64,000 bases of DNA from Isochrysis galbana (GCA_018136815.1 CM030938.1:360247-424246); one strand, 5' to 3'. Counted from the first letter of the stretch, positions 40,925 to 51,901 are shown. Numbers and translations are program-made. Notes: generated by a model from the sequence alone, not told the origin.

Positions 40925-41454
40925 GTGGCCTACCCTTGTAGAGAAAGTCAAGGGCGCCTTCAAGTATCTAGAGGATCGTCTGACCGATCAATGCCAGTCT
41001 CCATATGCATGTGCAGAGCAGCATCGGATCACGGGCCTTCTCCGCGCCTTCAATCCTTGCTTCGTGCAGAGTGGAAAGGTGGATGCAATGTGGGTGCAGC
41101 GGCTGGCGGCCTTGCCTTTTCTACTTAACATATCGAACATAGACGACCGGCTTTATGAGGAGCTGCCGGCATACGTGACTGCTTGCCGTGGCACGATCAT
41201 TGACCAGGCGGACGTCCAGGTTTTCACCAAGGACGTGCTCGCGTGGTGGGCATCAAACCACACGAAGTTTCCCCATTGGGCGCAAGCAAGCTGCTAGGAT
41301 GGCCCTATGTCTCAGCCCAAATTCGGCTGCATGTGAGCGCGTGTTTTCGCTTATGACCTGCATGTTTGATCCGGAAAGGGCCCGCTCTCTATCGGATCAA
41401 GTGCAAGCGTCTGTGATGTTGCGCTACAACCGCAACGCACGCCGCAAGGAATGA
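40925..41454 (+). pseudogene. hAT transposase C-terminal remnant (hATC dimerisation domain)
   Basis: The plus strand reads AACEQH-like text, LLRAFNPCFVQSGKVDAMWV, and then VLAWWASNHTKFPHWAQA. After a one-base frame shift at about 41288 it continues MALCLSPNSAACERVFSLMT and finally RSLSDQVQASVMLRYNRN before TGA. WW..N...FP......A.......NSA..ERVFS is the hATC signature. The N-terminal BED finger and RNase-H-like core are absent. A hAT-like right terminus (gcctacccccta-type, ending about 41760) lies 300 bp downstream, so this is the 3' end of an otherwise lost element. Confidence 0.7.
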
Positions 41455-41639
41455 CAACGTATGAGATTTGTGAGCTTGTGAGGTGTGAGGTGTGTGTAAA
41501 TGTGTGTGATATGTGATGCGGCTCCGTGTCCGTGGCGCTATACCAGCCCATATATGGTAACGCTATACTCGCGGTACTATGTACTTTCGTGTATCACGTG
41601 AATAATCATAGATAGATACATAAGTCATAAGTGCGCGAC

Positions 41640-41760
41640 GAACCATTTACGCATGTCTAATGGACATTTTGGGGGACATTTGGGTGCAAAATTTTGATGT
41701 CTCGAGACATTTTTTTCGGACATTTGGGCACAAAAAACGGGACATTACCGCCTACCCCTA
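41640..41760 (+). repeat. hAT-like right terminus with subterminal repeats
   Basis: gacatttggg and gacattt words repeat and the block ends cgcctacccctatatg, mirroring the taggggtaggcag start of the composite element at 56282. No left partner was found. Confidence 0.45.
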
Positions 41761-41859
41761 TATGTTATAATAATAATTAATGTTATATCCTAGCCAACCC
41801 CACTAGCTAATTGGACACAACTTTTCCGTCCCGGAATCCCGCCATGCCTGACGAGCCAG

Positions 41860-42610
41860 GTGTCCGAGTGATACCGGGGGGTGGGGGCACTGCCCCCTCC
41901 CCTCGATATTTGTCCTCCCCCCAGTGCATGCACCGACCCCGCGCACCCCAACGCGTCCTCTCCTCGAGTCCACGCTGGGGGAAAACCCCTTTCGGGTAAA
42001 AGCAACGCAGGGGGGGGGGGGCACTCGTGAATGGGAGCCCAGAAGCGCTAATCTCTCCTCGCCGGGGCGAGTGGCCGCGGCGAGCCGCGGCCCTTCCCTC
42101 CTGGCTCTGGCGCCCCCGTCTTCTCTTACCCAAACGGGGCGAGAAGACACGTTTCTGCCGGAGGGGAGAGCTGCCGCTCCCCCCTCCCCTCCCTCTTCCC
42201 TCTTCCTCCTCTCTTCCCTGCGGCGGGGGCCCATGGCGCGCGCCTGCGGCCCCTCTTCAGGTCCCCAGGAGGCCGGCAGGGGCCTCGGAGCGCTGCTCAG
42301 GGGGCAGGTGAGGCTGGGGCATGGCCCTGGCCCCTCCTGCCTCTCCCTCGCTGGCTCTCGAGCCCCTGCCAGTCGACTGGAGCTGGCTGGGGGGTCCTGA
42401 TCAGGGGGGCCCAGGGGGAGGAGGGGCTGGTCAGAGGGATGGGCAGGCCACGACGGGCCAGGGCGGGCGAGTCAGGCAGGCCTGTGGGGAGAGGAATGGG
42501 TCAGCAGGGCTGTGTGCTCCTGGCAAGCCATCAGGCGTGCCAGGAGAGTGGGTGGTTCCTCCCCCATGGCAGGGGAGGAGTGGAGAGAGAGGGGGGCTCG
42601 TGCCCCCCCA
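41860..42610 (-). repeat. GC-rich repeat related to family D
   Basis: Blocks such as ggcgcgcgcctgcgg..cct, caggggc and ggccctggcccctcctgcctctccc parallel 40560-40720 in order and orientation, with substantial divergence. It ends before agttgcctacccctatatg (42632-42650), another hAT-like right-terminal sequence. Confidence 0.4.
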
Positions 42611-42644
42611 TGGGCGAACTAAGTATAAACTTAGTTGCCTACCC

Positions 42645-43412
42645 CTATATGTAGGTTGCCACCTCCTTCAAAGAGGACCGGACGGCGCTAGACTTGCGTG
42701 GAGCCGAGTCGGCTAGAGCGCCATAGGTTACCGCAAACTCGTGTGAGACTCCCGAGAGAGCTGCTTGGAGCTTGTCGCCGTATGCGGCCTTGAATTGGTC
42801 GTGCGCGTCTTCATCGACATAAAAGATCCAAGGACCTTTGCGTCCTTTATCCATCCCATCTGGGGTGGCATCTAGACCTTCAAGCTTTGAGAGAAGGTAT
42901 TTCATGTAGGTTGCTACATCCTCACTTTTGATCTCCTTCTTGTCCTCAGCTAGCTGGGCTAGCTGAATGAAGAAAGGAGTGTCATCCGGTTCCTCCTCAT
43001 CATCATGGGGGGGTGAGGCGAATTGTGTGTTGTGTGTTTGGTTTGGCTTCGGTTCCGACTGTGGGTCCGCTCGCTTGCGCGAGGGCGGCGGTGGATGTTG
43101 GGAGGGCAGAGGTGGGGCCTTCTGTGCTTCTTGTGGTTGCTTCCCTTTGGGGCCAGCCGCCTCAGCGTACGACTTCTGTGGATTGATGTTTGAGGGGTTG
43201 GAAGCCGTAAAGGCTCCAATGATTGTTTGTTGAGTGAAGTGCCGCGGAGGGGGAGGAAGGAAGAGAAGACGAGTATAGAAAGAGTAGAGAACACAGTGGG
43301 AGCGCGCGAGCCCCTTCACCGCCAGACCCCTTTTGTTTATTTCTCTCTCACCTTTTACTCTCTCTCTCCTCGTCTTCCATCTAACCGCCCGACGCTGCGG
43401 CGGCGCAGCCAT
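42645..43412 (-). CDS. Retroelement ORF1-like protein
   Basis: An open frame of 255 codons. It contains RHFTQQTIIGAFTASNPSN, shared with the interrupted ORF at 16.5 kb, then KSYAEAAGPKGKQ, a Pro/Gln/Lys-rich low-complexity region (TSRKRADPQSEPKPNQTHNT in part) and an acidic helical tail (DEEEPDDTPFFIQLAQLAED). The last 110 residues look folded (GPWIFYVDEDAHDQFKAAYG). SYA.AA near the N-terminus is common in ORF1 proteins of LINEs. The first 60 codons are probably not translated; the ATG used is unknown. Function would be RNA binding in retrotransposition, by analogy only. Confidence 0.45.
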   Translation of the reverse strand: MAAPPQRRAVRWKTRRERVKGEREINKRGLAVKGLARSHCVLYSFYTRLLFLPPPPRHFTQQTIIGAFTASNPSNINPQKSYAEAAGPKGKQPQEAQKAPPLPSQHPPPPSRKRADPQSEPKPNQTHNTQFASPPHDDEEEPDDTPFFIQLAQLAEDKKEIKSEDVATYMKYLLSKLEGLDATPDGMDKGRKGPWIFYVDEDAHDQFKAAYGDKLQAALSGVSHEFAVTYGALADSAPRKSSAVRSSLKEVATYI

Positions 43413-43689
43413 CTTTTTTTGTTTTGGGGGGGAATCGAGGTTTTTTTTTTCTGGGTCGGGGGATCACCAACAAATTGCAGGTTTCTGGGGTTCCGTTGAG
43501 AATTGTAGTCTTGTAGAGCATCTTGTTGGCTAGCATCCCAAGCCACATACATTGGACGAGCCATGCACCAACCGCGCACCGCGCACACCCCCATCGCGGG
43601 GTAGGGGCTCCGAAGTTGCAGCTCAAGCTACGGACCACAACAATAAGGTCTAAGGTTAAGTTAGGTTTAGGTTATCAGGTTAAGGTTAC
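43413..43689. other. No gene seen
   Basis: Poly-T/poly-G stretches, then a short run of aaggttaagttaggtttagg words (43650-43690) near the end of the nucleoporin-like gene. Confidence 0.4.
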
Positions 43690-44643
43690 TCATGCTGGCG
43701 CAGCTTCCTCATGGTGTGAGGCAGACTTCTTCGCGACTTTGCTAGCGGTGGCGGCACCGAATAGGGAATCAGTGGGCGGGCTGCGAAAATCTGACGGCGA
43801 CGCCGTCGTAGCACATGGCGAGGCAGTCTCGTTGGCGCAAGTTTTACTCATTCCGGCGGCGGGGGCATCGAAAGCTGATGAATGCGCGCTACCAAAATCA
43901 AATCCTGACGCCGGTGGAGCATACGAGAAGGCGGTATTCGCGCTTGCGGCGGTTGTTCCGTAGAGGGATGAGGATGAACAGGTGACACGAAAGGCTGCCG
44001 TCGGTGCAGCGCACCACCTGGCAGCCCTACGCCTCCTCCTCATCTCTTTTGCCTCGCGCCTCGTTCGAGATTCCACCGCGAGTCTCGACCGCTCCTTCGC
44101 CCGCGACCGCACACCGCGACCGAAGTTGCCCTTTGTGTAGTCCTCGTAACCGAGCTCCTCGAACGACCTATTGCAGTACTCGGGCATCTTGGAGACGGAC
44201 TTGTAGTTGTATGTGAGTGTAGTTCCAAACTTGGTTTCCCTTTCGATCGAGTCGCGGTATGGCGGCTCGCCTGTGCCCTTCCACCCTTCGACACCAAATG
44301 CATTGAGAGGTGACGAAACGCTTGACAAAGCAGCCTTGGAAGGGGAGGAAGTGCACCACGCGTTGGCGGTGGGGTCACCGACAGCCAGTGAAGTCGCGCT
44401 ACCAAAACCGAATGCTGGCGCGGGGAGACCAAACGACGAGGCAGCCTTGGAGGCTGAGAGCGTCCTCGCGCCGGCGGCCGAGCCGCCAAACGCAGTCGAA
44501 GTTACGCTGCTGCAGTTGTATGCCAACACCGGCACATCACATTGCAAGCCGCCGACAGAAGCGCCATCAAGTGTTGGAGCGATGAAGGGGTGGATTTCTC
44601 GGTTGACATAAAGTCGTGAGTACCACTGCTTGGAGCAGGGCAA
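43690..44643 (-). CDS. Second GLEBS/FG module of the nucleoporin-like gene (3' part)
   Basis: 317 open codons. From 44560 to 43707 the DNA is about 99% identical to 46116-45263, at a constant offset of 1556 bp with no indels. It repeats the FG-dipeptide text (STAFGGSAAGARTLSASKA) and the GLEBS-like motif KMPEYCNRSFEELGYEDY, then a basic stretch (KEMRRRRRAARW). It lacks ankyrin repeats. It probably forms the 3' end of the gene upstream, reached by an intron or frame change near 44630, where the ankyrin-containing ORF reads out of frame. Whether it is translated is uncertain. Confidence 0.5.
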   Translation of the reverse strand: MPCSKQWYSRLYVNREIHPFIAPTLDGASVGGLQCDVPVLAYNCSSVTSTAFGGSAAGARTLSASKAASSFGLPAPAFGFGSATSLAVGDPTANAWCTSSPSKAALSSVSSPLNAFGVEGWKGTGEPPYRDSIERETKFGTTLTYNYKSVSKMPEYCNRSFEELGYEDYTKGNFGRGVRSRAKERSRLAVESRTRREAKEMRRRRRAARWCAAPTAAFRVTCSSSSLYGTTAASANTAFSYAPPASGFDFGSAHSSAFDAPAAGMSKTCANETASPCATTASPSDFRSPPTDSLFGAATASKVAKKSASHHEEAAPA

Positions 44644-46592
44644 GGAACTGCTCCAACGGCTTGCAGCTGCGAGACGACCTTATGGAAGCGCGCGTTCTTA
44701 TCGTGTGCTTCAGCACATTTTTTTCGGGCCAAGTCCAGTGCTGAATTCCCTTTTGCCGTGCGTAGCATTGTGTCGGCACCGGCTTCTAGCAGAATGGCAA
44801 CGCAGTCGTCCCATCCATGCAAGGCGGCATAAGCCAATGGTGTCATACCAGCCACGGTGGCTGCATCGACGGAAGCGCCTGCCGCGATAAGGGCTTTGAT
44901 GTCTGCGGCCCGCCCACATTTTGCTGCCCAATGCAACGAACGCATCGTCGTCCTGTCGGCCTTTTCCAAGTTGGCCCCGTCCTTGATAGCCTTGAGCAAG
45001 GCCTCGTGGTCACCCCTCTCAGCGGCGCAGATCAGGTCATCATCGGGAGTCACGCTCTTGCTTTCGTCTACCTCGCAATTTACTTGCTCTTCCGCCGCTG
45101 TCGCGCTGCCGGAAAGAGACGCCGACACCGGTGCACCACATGGCAAGGCAGCATTGGTGGCGTTAGTCTGTCTCGTGCCGACAGTGTGGGCACCGAACGC
45201 AGGCGAAGGCGTGCTACCACAAACGAATGATTGCGCGGCTAGAGCGCACGACGAGGCAGCATCCTCATGGTGTGAGGCAGACTTCTTCGCGACTTTGCTA
45301 GTGGTGGCGGCACCGAATAGGGAATCAGTGGGCGGGCTGCGAAAATCTGACGGCGACGCCGTCGTAGCACACGGCGAGGCAGTCTCGTTGGCGCAAGTTT
45401 TACTCATTCCGGCGGCGGAGGCATCGAAAGCTGATGAATGCGCGCTACCAAAATCAAATCCTGACGCCGGTGGAGCATACGAGAAGGCGGTATTCGCGCT
45501 TGCGGCGGTTGTTCCGTAGAGGGATGAGGATGAACAGGTGACACGAAAGGCTGCCGTCGGTGCAGCGCACCACCTGGCAGCCCTACGCCTCCTCCTCATC
45601 TCTTTTGCCTCGCGCCTCGTTCGAGATTCCACCGCGAGTCTCGACCGCTCCTTCGCCCGCGACCGCACACCGCGACCGAAGTTGCCCTTTGTGTAGTCCT
45701 CGTAACCGAGCTCCTCGAACGACCTATTGCAGTACTCGGGCATCTTGGAGACGGACTTGTAGTTGTATGTGAGTGTAGTTCCAAACTTGGTTTCCCTTTC
45801 GATCGAGTCGCGGTATGGCGGCTCGCCTGTGCCCTTCCACCCTTCGACACCAAATGCATTGAAAGGTGACGAAACGCTTGACAAAGCAGCCTTGGAAGGG
45901 GAGGAAGTGCACCACGCGTTGGCGGTGGGGTCACCGACAGCCAGTGAATTCGCGCTACCAAAACCGAATGCTGGCGCGGGGAGATCACACGACGAGGCAG
46001 CCTTGGAGGCTGAGAGCGTCCTCGCGCCGGCGGCCGAGCCGCCAAACGCAGTCGAAGTTACGCTGCTGCAGTTGTATGCCCACACCGGCACATCACATTG
46101 CAAGCCGCCGACAGAATTTTCCAAGTTGGCCCCGGCTTTGAGCAAGGCCTCGTGGTCACCCCTCTCAGCGGCGCAGATCAGGTCATCATCGGGAGTCGCG
46201 CTCTTGCTTTCGTCTACCTCGCAATTCACTCGCTCTTCCGCCGCTGGCGGGCTGCCAGAAGGAGACGCCGACGCCGGTGCACCACATGGCAAGGCAGCAT
46301 TGGTGGCGTTAGTATGTCTCGTGCCGACAGTGTGGGCACCGAACGCAGGTGAACTTAAGTCAGCCGTTTCCGTCTTGATAGCTTTGAGCAGGGCCACGTG
46401 ATCAACCCTCTTGGCGGCGGAGATCAGGTCTTCATCAGGAGTCGCGCTCGTGCTGGTCCTACCCTTGCGTGCGTCACTTGCAGAGGTGAATGGTGCTGGC
46501 GACGTACCGACGGTACCGTGGAGCGAGTTGGTGGTCGTCGATGCCGCAGCTGAATGGGCAAAGAATGTCGTCTCCATCACTCGAGACTTCCC
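44502..46592 (-). CDS. FG/GLEBS nucleoporin-like and ankyrin-repeat exon
   Basis: Exon start at 46592 follows the acceptor gtgcAG and keeps phase 0 with the preceding ankyrin exons; its frame stays open for about 700 codons. In order: a Ser/Thr-rich region; a module TPDEDLISAAKRVDHVALLK that recurs twice later as TPDDDLICAAERGDHEALLK; FG dipeptides (AFGGS, AFGFGS, FNAFG, FDFGS, SLFGA); a segment PPYRDSIERETKFGTTLTYN then KMPEYCNRSFEELGYEDY, which matches the Gle2-binding (GLEBS) motif of Nup98-type nucleoporins; and three ankyrin repeats (LHWAAKCGRAADIKALIAAG, TPLAYAALHGWDDCVAILLE). Nup98 carries mRNA export factor Rae1/Gle2 at the pore. Fusion of this module to ankyrins is unusual. Confidence 0.6.
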   Translation of the reverse strand, partial: GKSRVMETTFFAHSAAASTTTNSLHGTVGTSPAPFTSASDARKGRTSTSATPDEDLISAAKRVDHVALLKAIKTETADLSSPAFGAHTVGTRHTNATNAALPCGAPASASPSGSPPAAEERVNCEVDESKSATPDDDLICAAERGDHEALLKAGANLENSVGGLQCDVPVWAYNCSSVTSTAFGGSAAGARTLSASKAASSCDLPAPAFGFGSANSLAVGDPTANAWCTSSPSKAALSSVSSPFNAFGVEGWKGTGEPPYRDSIERETKFGTTLTYNYKSVSKMPEYCNRSFEELGYEDYTKGNFGRGVRSRAKERSRLAVESRTRREAKEMRRRRRAARWCAAPTAAFRVTCSSSSLYGTTAASANTAFSYAPPASGFDFGSAHSSAFDASAAGMSKTCANETASPCATTASPSDFRSPPTDSLFGAATTSKVAKKSASHHEDAASSCALAAQSFVCGSTPSPAFGAHTVGTRQTNATNAALPCGAPVSASLSGSATAAEEQVNCEVDESKSVTPDDDLICAAERGDHEALLKAIKDGANLEKADRTTMRSLHWAAKCGRAADIKALIAAGASVDAATVAGMTPLAYAALHGWDDCVAILLEAGADTMLRTAKGNSALDLARKKCAEAHDKNARFHKVVSQLQAVGAVPCPAPSSGTHDFMSTEKSTPSSLQHLMALLSAACNVMCRCWHTTAAA

Positions 46593-46681
46593 CTGCACTC
46601 GGGGTCGTAGGTCGTAGGCGTCGATCGGGGCGATCATGAGGGATGGAGTGTGGGCAGGCTAGGCGAGGAAAGGGCACACAC

Positions 46682-49600
46682 GTCGTTATCGTCCCTAGCA
46701 TCAAGCTGCACCTCAGTCTGGAGGCGCAAACTCACGGCGGAGAAGTGGTTGTTCTGTTGCGCCACATCGAGGACGGTGCGACCATTCTGCACGAAGGTGT
46801 GGAGCTGGTGAGGTTCAGTTATAAGTACAAGGCAGCGACTCGCAGCAGAGGAAGCAAACGAGGAGAAATGCGATGAAGATGGCTTTTGGGTGTGCAGCGC
46901 TAAAATCCCGGGCAAGAGAATTACATAAGAGAAAGCGGGTTGCAGTTGCGGCGCCATGAGAAGGGAAGAATGTCATTCGCAGGGCGATACGTGACAGGGG
47001 GTTTGACGTGAAGAGGAGTACGAAAACATTGCGATCGGAGGGCAGAAAAGTGTTCGGTTGCAAGTGGGGGAGGACGAGGGTAGGGCTGAAGGGGGGGGGG
47101 GGGGGGAACTTTCCTTGTCCTTAGCGTCCAACTTGGCCCCGTTCTTGCGGAGAAGATGAAAGATTGAGGTATGGCCGCGATGTGCCGCCCAATGGAGAGC
47201 AGTAGATCCAGTCTGAGTCCAGGGTTAGGTAGATCATACGAGAGTAAGAGGAAGCAGATGACGTTGAGAAGAATGGGGGATCCCGCGCACGGAAAGGGGA
47301 GCGTGGAGACTTTGCAAGTGCAGTTGGCCTTGCGGCCGTGAGTTGAAGGCAAGACTGGCATGCCACACACGCGGGCAATGAACCACGTCGGGGGCCGGCT
47401 GCAAGCGCGGTTGCATGGGCAAGCATGCACCTTGTCTTGGGCGTGGACATTGGCGCCCTTCATTACCAGGAGCTCGGCCGTGGCCAGCTTGCCCCATATC
47501 ACCGCTAACATGAGTGGAGTATCACCCTGGACTCAAGCCGGTGTACGGAAAGGGAGGGAGGTGGCGGTGGGGAGGTGGCGCAAGTGTGGACGGGTGGACC
47601 GACGTAGGAATGCGGGGCACGCACGTCATTGTTCTTGGCATCGAGCGTGGCGCTTTGAACAAGCAGGAAATTGATTGCAGAGGAGTGGCCGTTCATTGCC
47701 GCGAAGTGAAGGGCTGTCTGGCCATTCTGTACCGGGGACGGGAGCACGAGTCGGCCCAGAGGAGCCGAGCGGGACCAGTAAGCGGAGGGAGGGGGACGGA
47801 GGCCTCGACGGCAAACAGCATGTCCGAGAGAGGGTGGCGAGATTGTAGCGAGGAAAGGAGAAGCGACTCTTGTCACCTCAGTACACAGGTTGCGGTGTCG
47901 TCATGGTGCCAGCCGTTAGACCGCAACGAGGGTGTGAGGGCGTCAGACAGCAAAGAGGGGCAGCCACAGTTGGACGGGGCAATGAGATGGTGAGGTGAGT
48001 AGAAGCGAAAGAGGAGGGCGGGTTGACGCACGCAATTCTGAGCGTCCACCTCGCCTTTCGCTTTGAGGAGCAAATCAACCACGGAGGAGTCATATCTAGC
48101 CGCGTAATGGAGAGCAGTGCCACCAAACTGCATGAAGGAGTCGGTAGGCGTGAGGCTGTGTGACGTCTTCAGACATAGTTGGTTGACGCGTGGGTGAAAA
48201 TATTTGGACGGAGAAGAGGGGAGAAGAGGGGAGAAGCAAACGCAATTGAAAAGGGGCGCGGTGTTGAGGCTCTGCGTGCGTAGGGGGAACTTGAGCATTG
48301 GGCATATGCGTACGACGAAGCACGCTGGAAGCGCAAGGCTGCGTGGGGAGGCACGTGCCTTGCTCGAGGCGTTCACATCGGCTCCCCTCTTTATGAGACG
48401 CTTGACCGCGGCCCGTTTGGCGAGACAGATCGCCAACATCAGTGGAGTCTCCACCTGTAACCGGCAGTTAGAGAAGAGACGGAGGGGTGGTGAGAAGTAG
48501 GGGGATGCCTTGCCCGTTCGAGCAAGCGAAGCAGGGATAGGGCACTTACGTCGTTGTCCGTGGCATCGACCATGGCCCCTCTCAGGAAAAGCGAGTCAAT
48601 CGCGGAGGTGTGGCCCTTTGGCGCACATGCAACATGATGGAGGGCAGTGAGGCCATCCTACGCAGCGGGGGAAGAGCGGGTTCCAGAGAAGAAGGCAAAT
48701 TGGAGTCAAGAAGATAACACCAGATGGAGTGAAAGGTGGAGAATGCCATGGTGAAGAGGAAGCGAAGTGCAAAGGCCCCACGAGCGGATGACCTCGACAT
48801 TTTGCTCGGATGGCGTGTTAGTCATGACAGCAATGATCCAGGGCCAGCTGAGAGCTCGGTTGCGCAGGTTGGCGCACGCCTTGTTCTTGGCGTTGACATC
48901 GGCACGCATCTTTGCCAGTTGCTTGCAAGCGGACAGCTGGCCCACGGACGTCGCCAACATCAGCGGAGAATCCATCTGCACTCGAGCCAAAGGGCGTGAG
49001 TGATATAAGAGAGGATAGAAGGCCAGGCCAATGTGAGCAAGTTGAGCGAGGAGAGGGCGCGCACGTCATTGTCCTTGGCGTCGACTTGGGCCCCTCTCGT
49101 GAGAAGCAAATTGATCACAGAAACGTGGCCCTCCCCGGCCGCATAGTGGAGGGCGGTGCGACCATCCTGCACAGGGGCGACGAAGGTGGGGGTGGGGGGG
49201 GGTCCAGAGAGAAGGATAGAAGGAGAAAAGGAGAAAACGAGGCGGAGGTGAGACAATTTGATTTATCTCGGGGCAGGAGCGCGGTTCAGAGAAGTGCAAA
49301 TCGGGAGAATTAGGGTGTATTGGCGATGTAACTACGCCCAGCACAACTGAATGAGAGGCGAGCGGCGAAGAGGGTAGGACTGGCGACGACAGTGCCATGG
49401 GGACTCCGATAGAAGACAGGCCGTGCGCAGTAAGAGTGTGCTGTGAGGCATCAAGAGATGAAGCACGCCTCATCATGGCAATGAACGGTACGATTTTGTG
49501 AACGGAGTTGTCGTCGCGTGTAGAGGAGGGTATTGCACTCGTGGGACATAGTGTCTTTAGCCGCCGGAGAAGGGGAGAGCGAGTGGGTGATCGCGGCGGG

Positions 49601-50370
49601 AGGAAAGCAGTGGGTGTGACAAGCAGGTGAGGGCCCGGAATACCTTGTCAATAGCATTTATCTTTGCGTCCCGCGTGAGGAGCGCTCGGACGGCGGAGGT
49701 GTTGCCATGTTGTGCCGCCCAGTGCAAGGCCGTGCAACCATTCTGCACCAGGTTTGGGGGGCGAAGGAAAGGTGGGTGGGATGAGGAGGGGGCTGAGCGG
49801 ATGAGGGGCAGTTAGCAGAGGTGCCAAAAAAGGGGGGAATGCAACGGAGGCGCCACCGTCGGACAGCCGCCCAAGTAGCAAGCCTCCATTCGAAGTCCAT
49901 GGGGTGGGTGGAGAACGCACGCAGAACGCAGGGCCGGCCACTAAAAGCTCATGTCAGGTGTGAGTTGGGCCAACAAGGACTGTCGCCTCGAGACAGGAAA
50001 GAAATGGAGCACGTGGGCATAGGGCGTCCAGCAAGCGAAAGCGCATGGCGATGGCAAACATGTGTGCGCCTGGGTTGGCTCGGCGCAGCACGCATTCAGA
50101 GCGGATGCCCCTCAGCGTGGCTGTACGCGAGGGCGGAGCGCGCGGGAGGCGCCATGTAGCGGATGGCAGGCAACCACTTGTCTCCCACTCCCATGCTCCC
50201 GCTTGAGTTGCTAGAGCCAGGGCATTGTATGTGCATCGTGGTCTAGAAGCGTCGTGGGACTGTTGAAAAATACGCACATCGCTGTGCTCTTCTGTGTCTC
50301 CCTCCCCGCTCTCAAGCACCGCAAGGAGCTCATGCCATTGTTGTTTGCAAGCAAGATCCACGAGTGACAT
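46682..50370 (-). CDS. Ankyrin-repeat exon array (one repeat per exon)
   Basis: The ATG at 50370 opens MSLVDLACKQQWHELLAVLE. Phase-0 exons follow, each one ankyrin repeat. Type A ([ND]G.TALH.AA..GH...) exons are 49644-49742, 49065-49166, 48550-48657, 48032-48127, 47625-47726, 47114-47212 and 46682-46786. Type B ([TS]PLMLA...L....L...GADVNA..K) exons are 48880-48975, 48359-48454 and 47431-47526, all 96 bp. Type A exons mostly end GA[CT]AA[CT]GAC|GT. Type B exons end AAG|GT or, at 48880 and 48359, AAG|GC. All acceptors are CAG or TAG. The donor after 47114 (AAG|GAAAGT) is non-consensus and lies beside a poly-G run. The array feeds in phase 0 into the exon at 46592. Ankyrin stacks bind proteins; the partner is unknown. 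An exon may be missing between 49742 and 50175. Confidence 0.72.
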
Positions 50371-50776
50371 AGGCTTGGGTAAGGCTCTCTGCTGCGGTGG
50401 GGCCAAGGGGCAGCCGGGTCCGCAAGGTGAGCAAGGAGGGAACGCGGGTGCAGGCGCGAAACGCGCCCCCGAGCCACCTACCCACCACCCCATCCGCCCC
50501 ATCGCGCCCGCTCTCTTCCTCCGTGTCTCTGCCCCTCTCCCTTCGGCATCGTACACTCTGAGCTGAGTTCGGGCGCGGAGGGGGGGGAAGAAAAAGCCGA
50601 CCCGCTGCACTGCAGATGCGGAAGAGTTTGGGAAAGAGAAAAGGAGAACTCCAGAGAATCTCTGTTTCAGATCATCTACATCTCTCGTCATTGAGTCATT
50701 GAGCCTATCTTTCTTCATTCTAGAGACCTCTGCACTCCCCCCCCTCCTTTCTTTCTTCATTGAGCCCAAGCCGCCG

Positions 50777-51395
<619 letters not shown>

Positions 51396-51409
51396 GCCGT
51401 GTCTGGGTC

Positions 51410-51600
51410 CCCTCTCTTCTGGAGCTGGTGGGAAGGCGAGGGCGGCGGCGGGGCCATGTCGAGGTCTGTGTCGGGCGGGGCCATGTCGAGGCCTGCGAGC
51501 GCTTTGGCTCCGGCGATCCGGCGGCTTGGGGCGACCCTCTCTGGTGGGGTGAGGGGCGTCGTGACGGTGGGCGGCGGCGAGGCATCTACGCATCCACGCG
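51410..51600 (-). pseudogene. Retroelement ORF1 N-terminus fragment
   Basis: The minus strand reads GSPEPKRSQASTWP and related Pro/Arg-rich text, similar to PKPPEPKRSQAAPLTDRDVD at about 17800-17740 and to the ORF starting at 58739. It is truncated by the adjacent GA tract. Confidence 0.4.
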
Positions 51601-51607
51601 GGAGAAT

Positions 51608-51901
51608 CCACTATGACAACATAAACTTCTCGGAAGAATCAATACTAATAAGGATAATAGAAAGATACGCTGCCCTGTGCAAAGCTCTATTATTCGCATA
51701 CCAAACCGACTCGGCGAGAACAGCCCAAGCGGGCATGGGAAGACAGCAAAGAAAAGAATAGATATAGGCGACCTGAGGCTCGTATTTCACATAAGCGACA
51801 AGGGTGAGCTAAAACCCAGCGAGGAGCTGGTGGAACTAGCCACCAAGCTGAAGATCGCGCACGCTGTCGCAGAGGCCAAGGAACAAAGCAACGAAAACTA
51901 G
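51608..51901 (+). pseudogene. Retroelement-like protein C-terminus, frame-shifted
   Basis: HYDNINFSEESILIRIIERY then ALCKALLFAYQTDSARTAQA, followed after a shift near 51735 by RIDIGDLRLVFHISDKGELK and a stop at 51899-51901. Related text is at 27225-27342 (minus) and 29643-29690. The end is a natural-looking C-terminus (ELVELATKLKIAHAVAEAKE). Family unknown. Confidence 0.4.

Noticed and set aside
43650-43690. ttaggtttagg words as telomeric repeat
   Set aside because: Only a few irregular copies; not a TTAGGG or TTTAGGG array and located inside a gene-bearing region.
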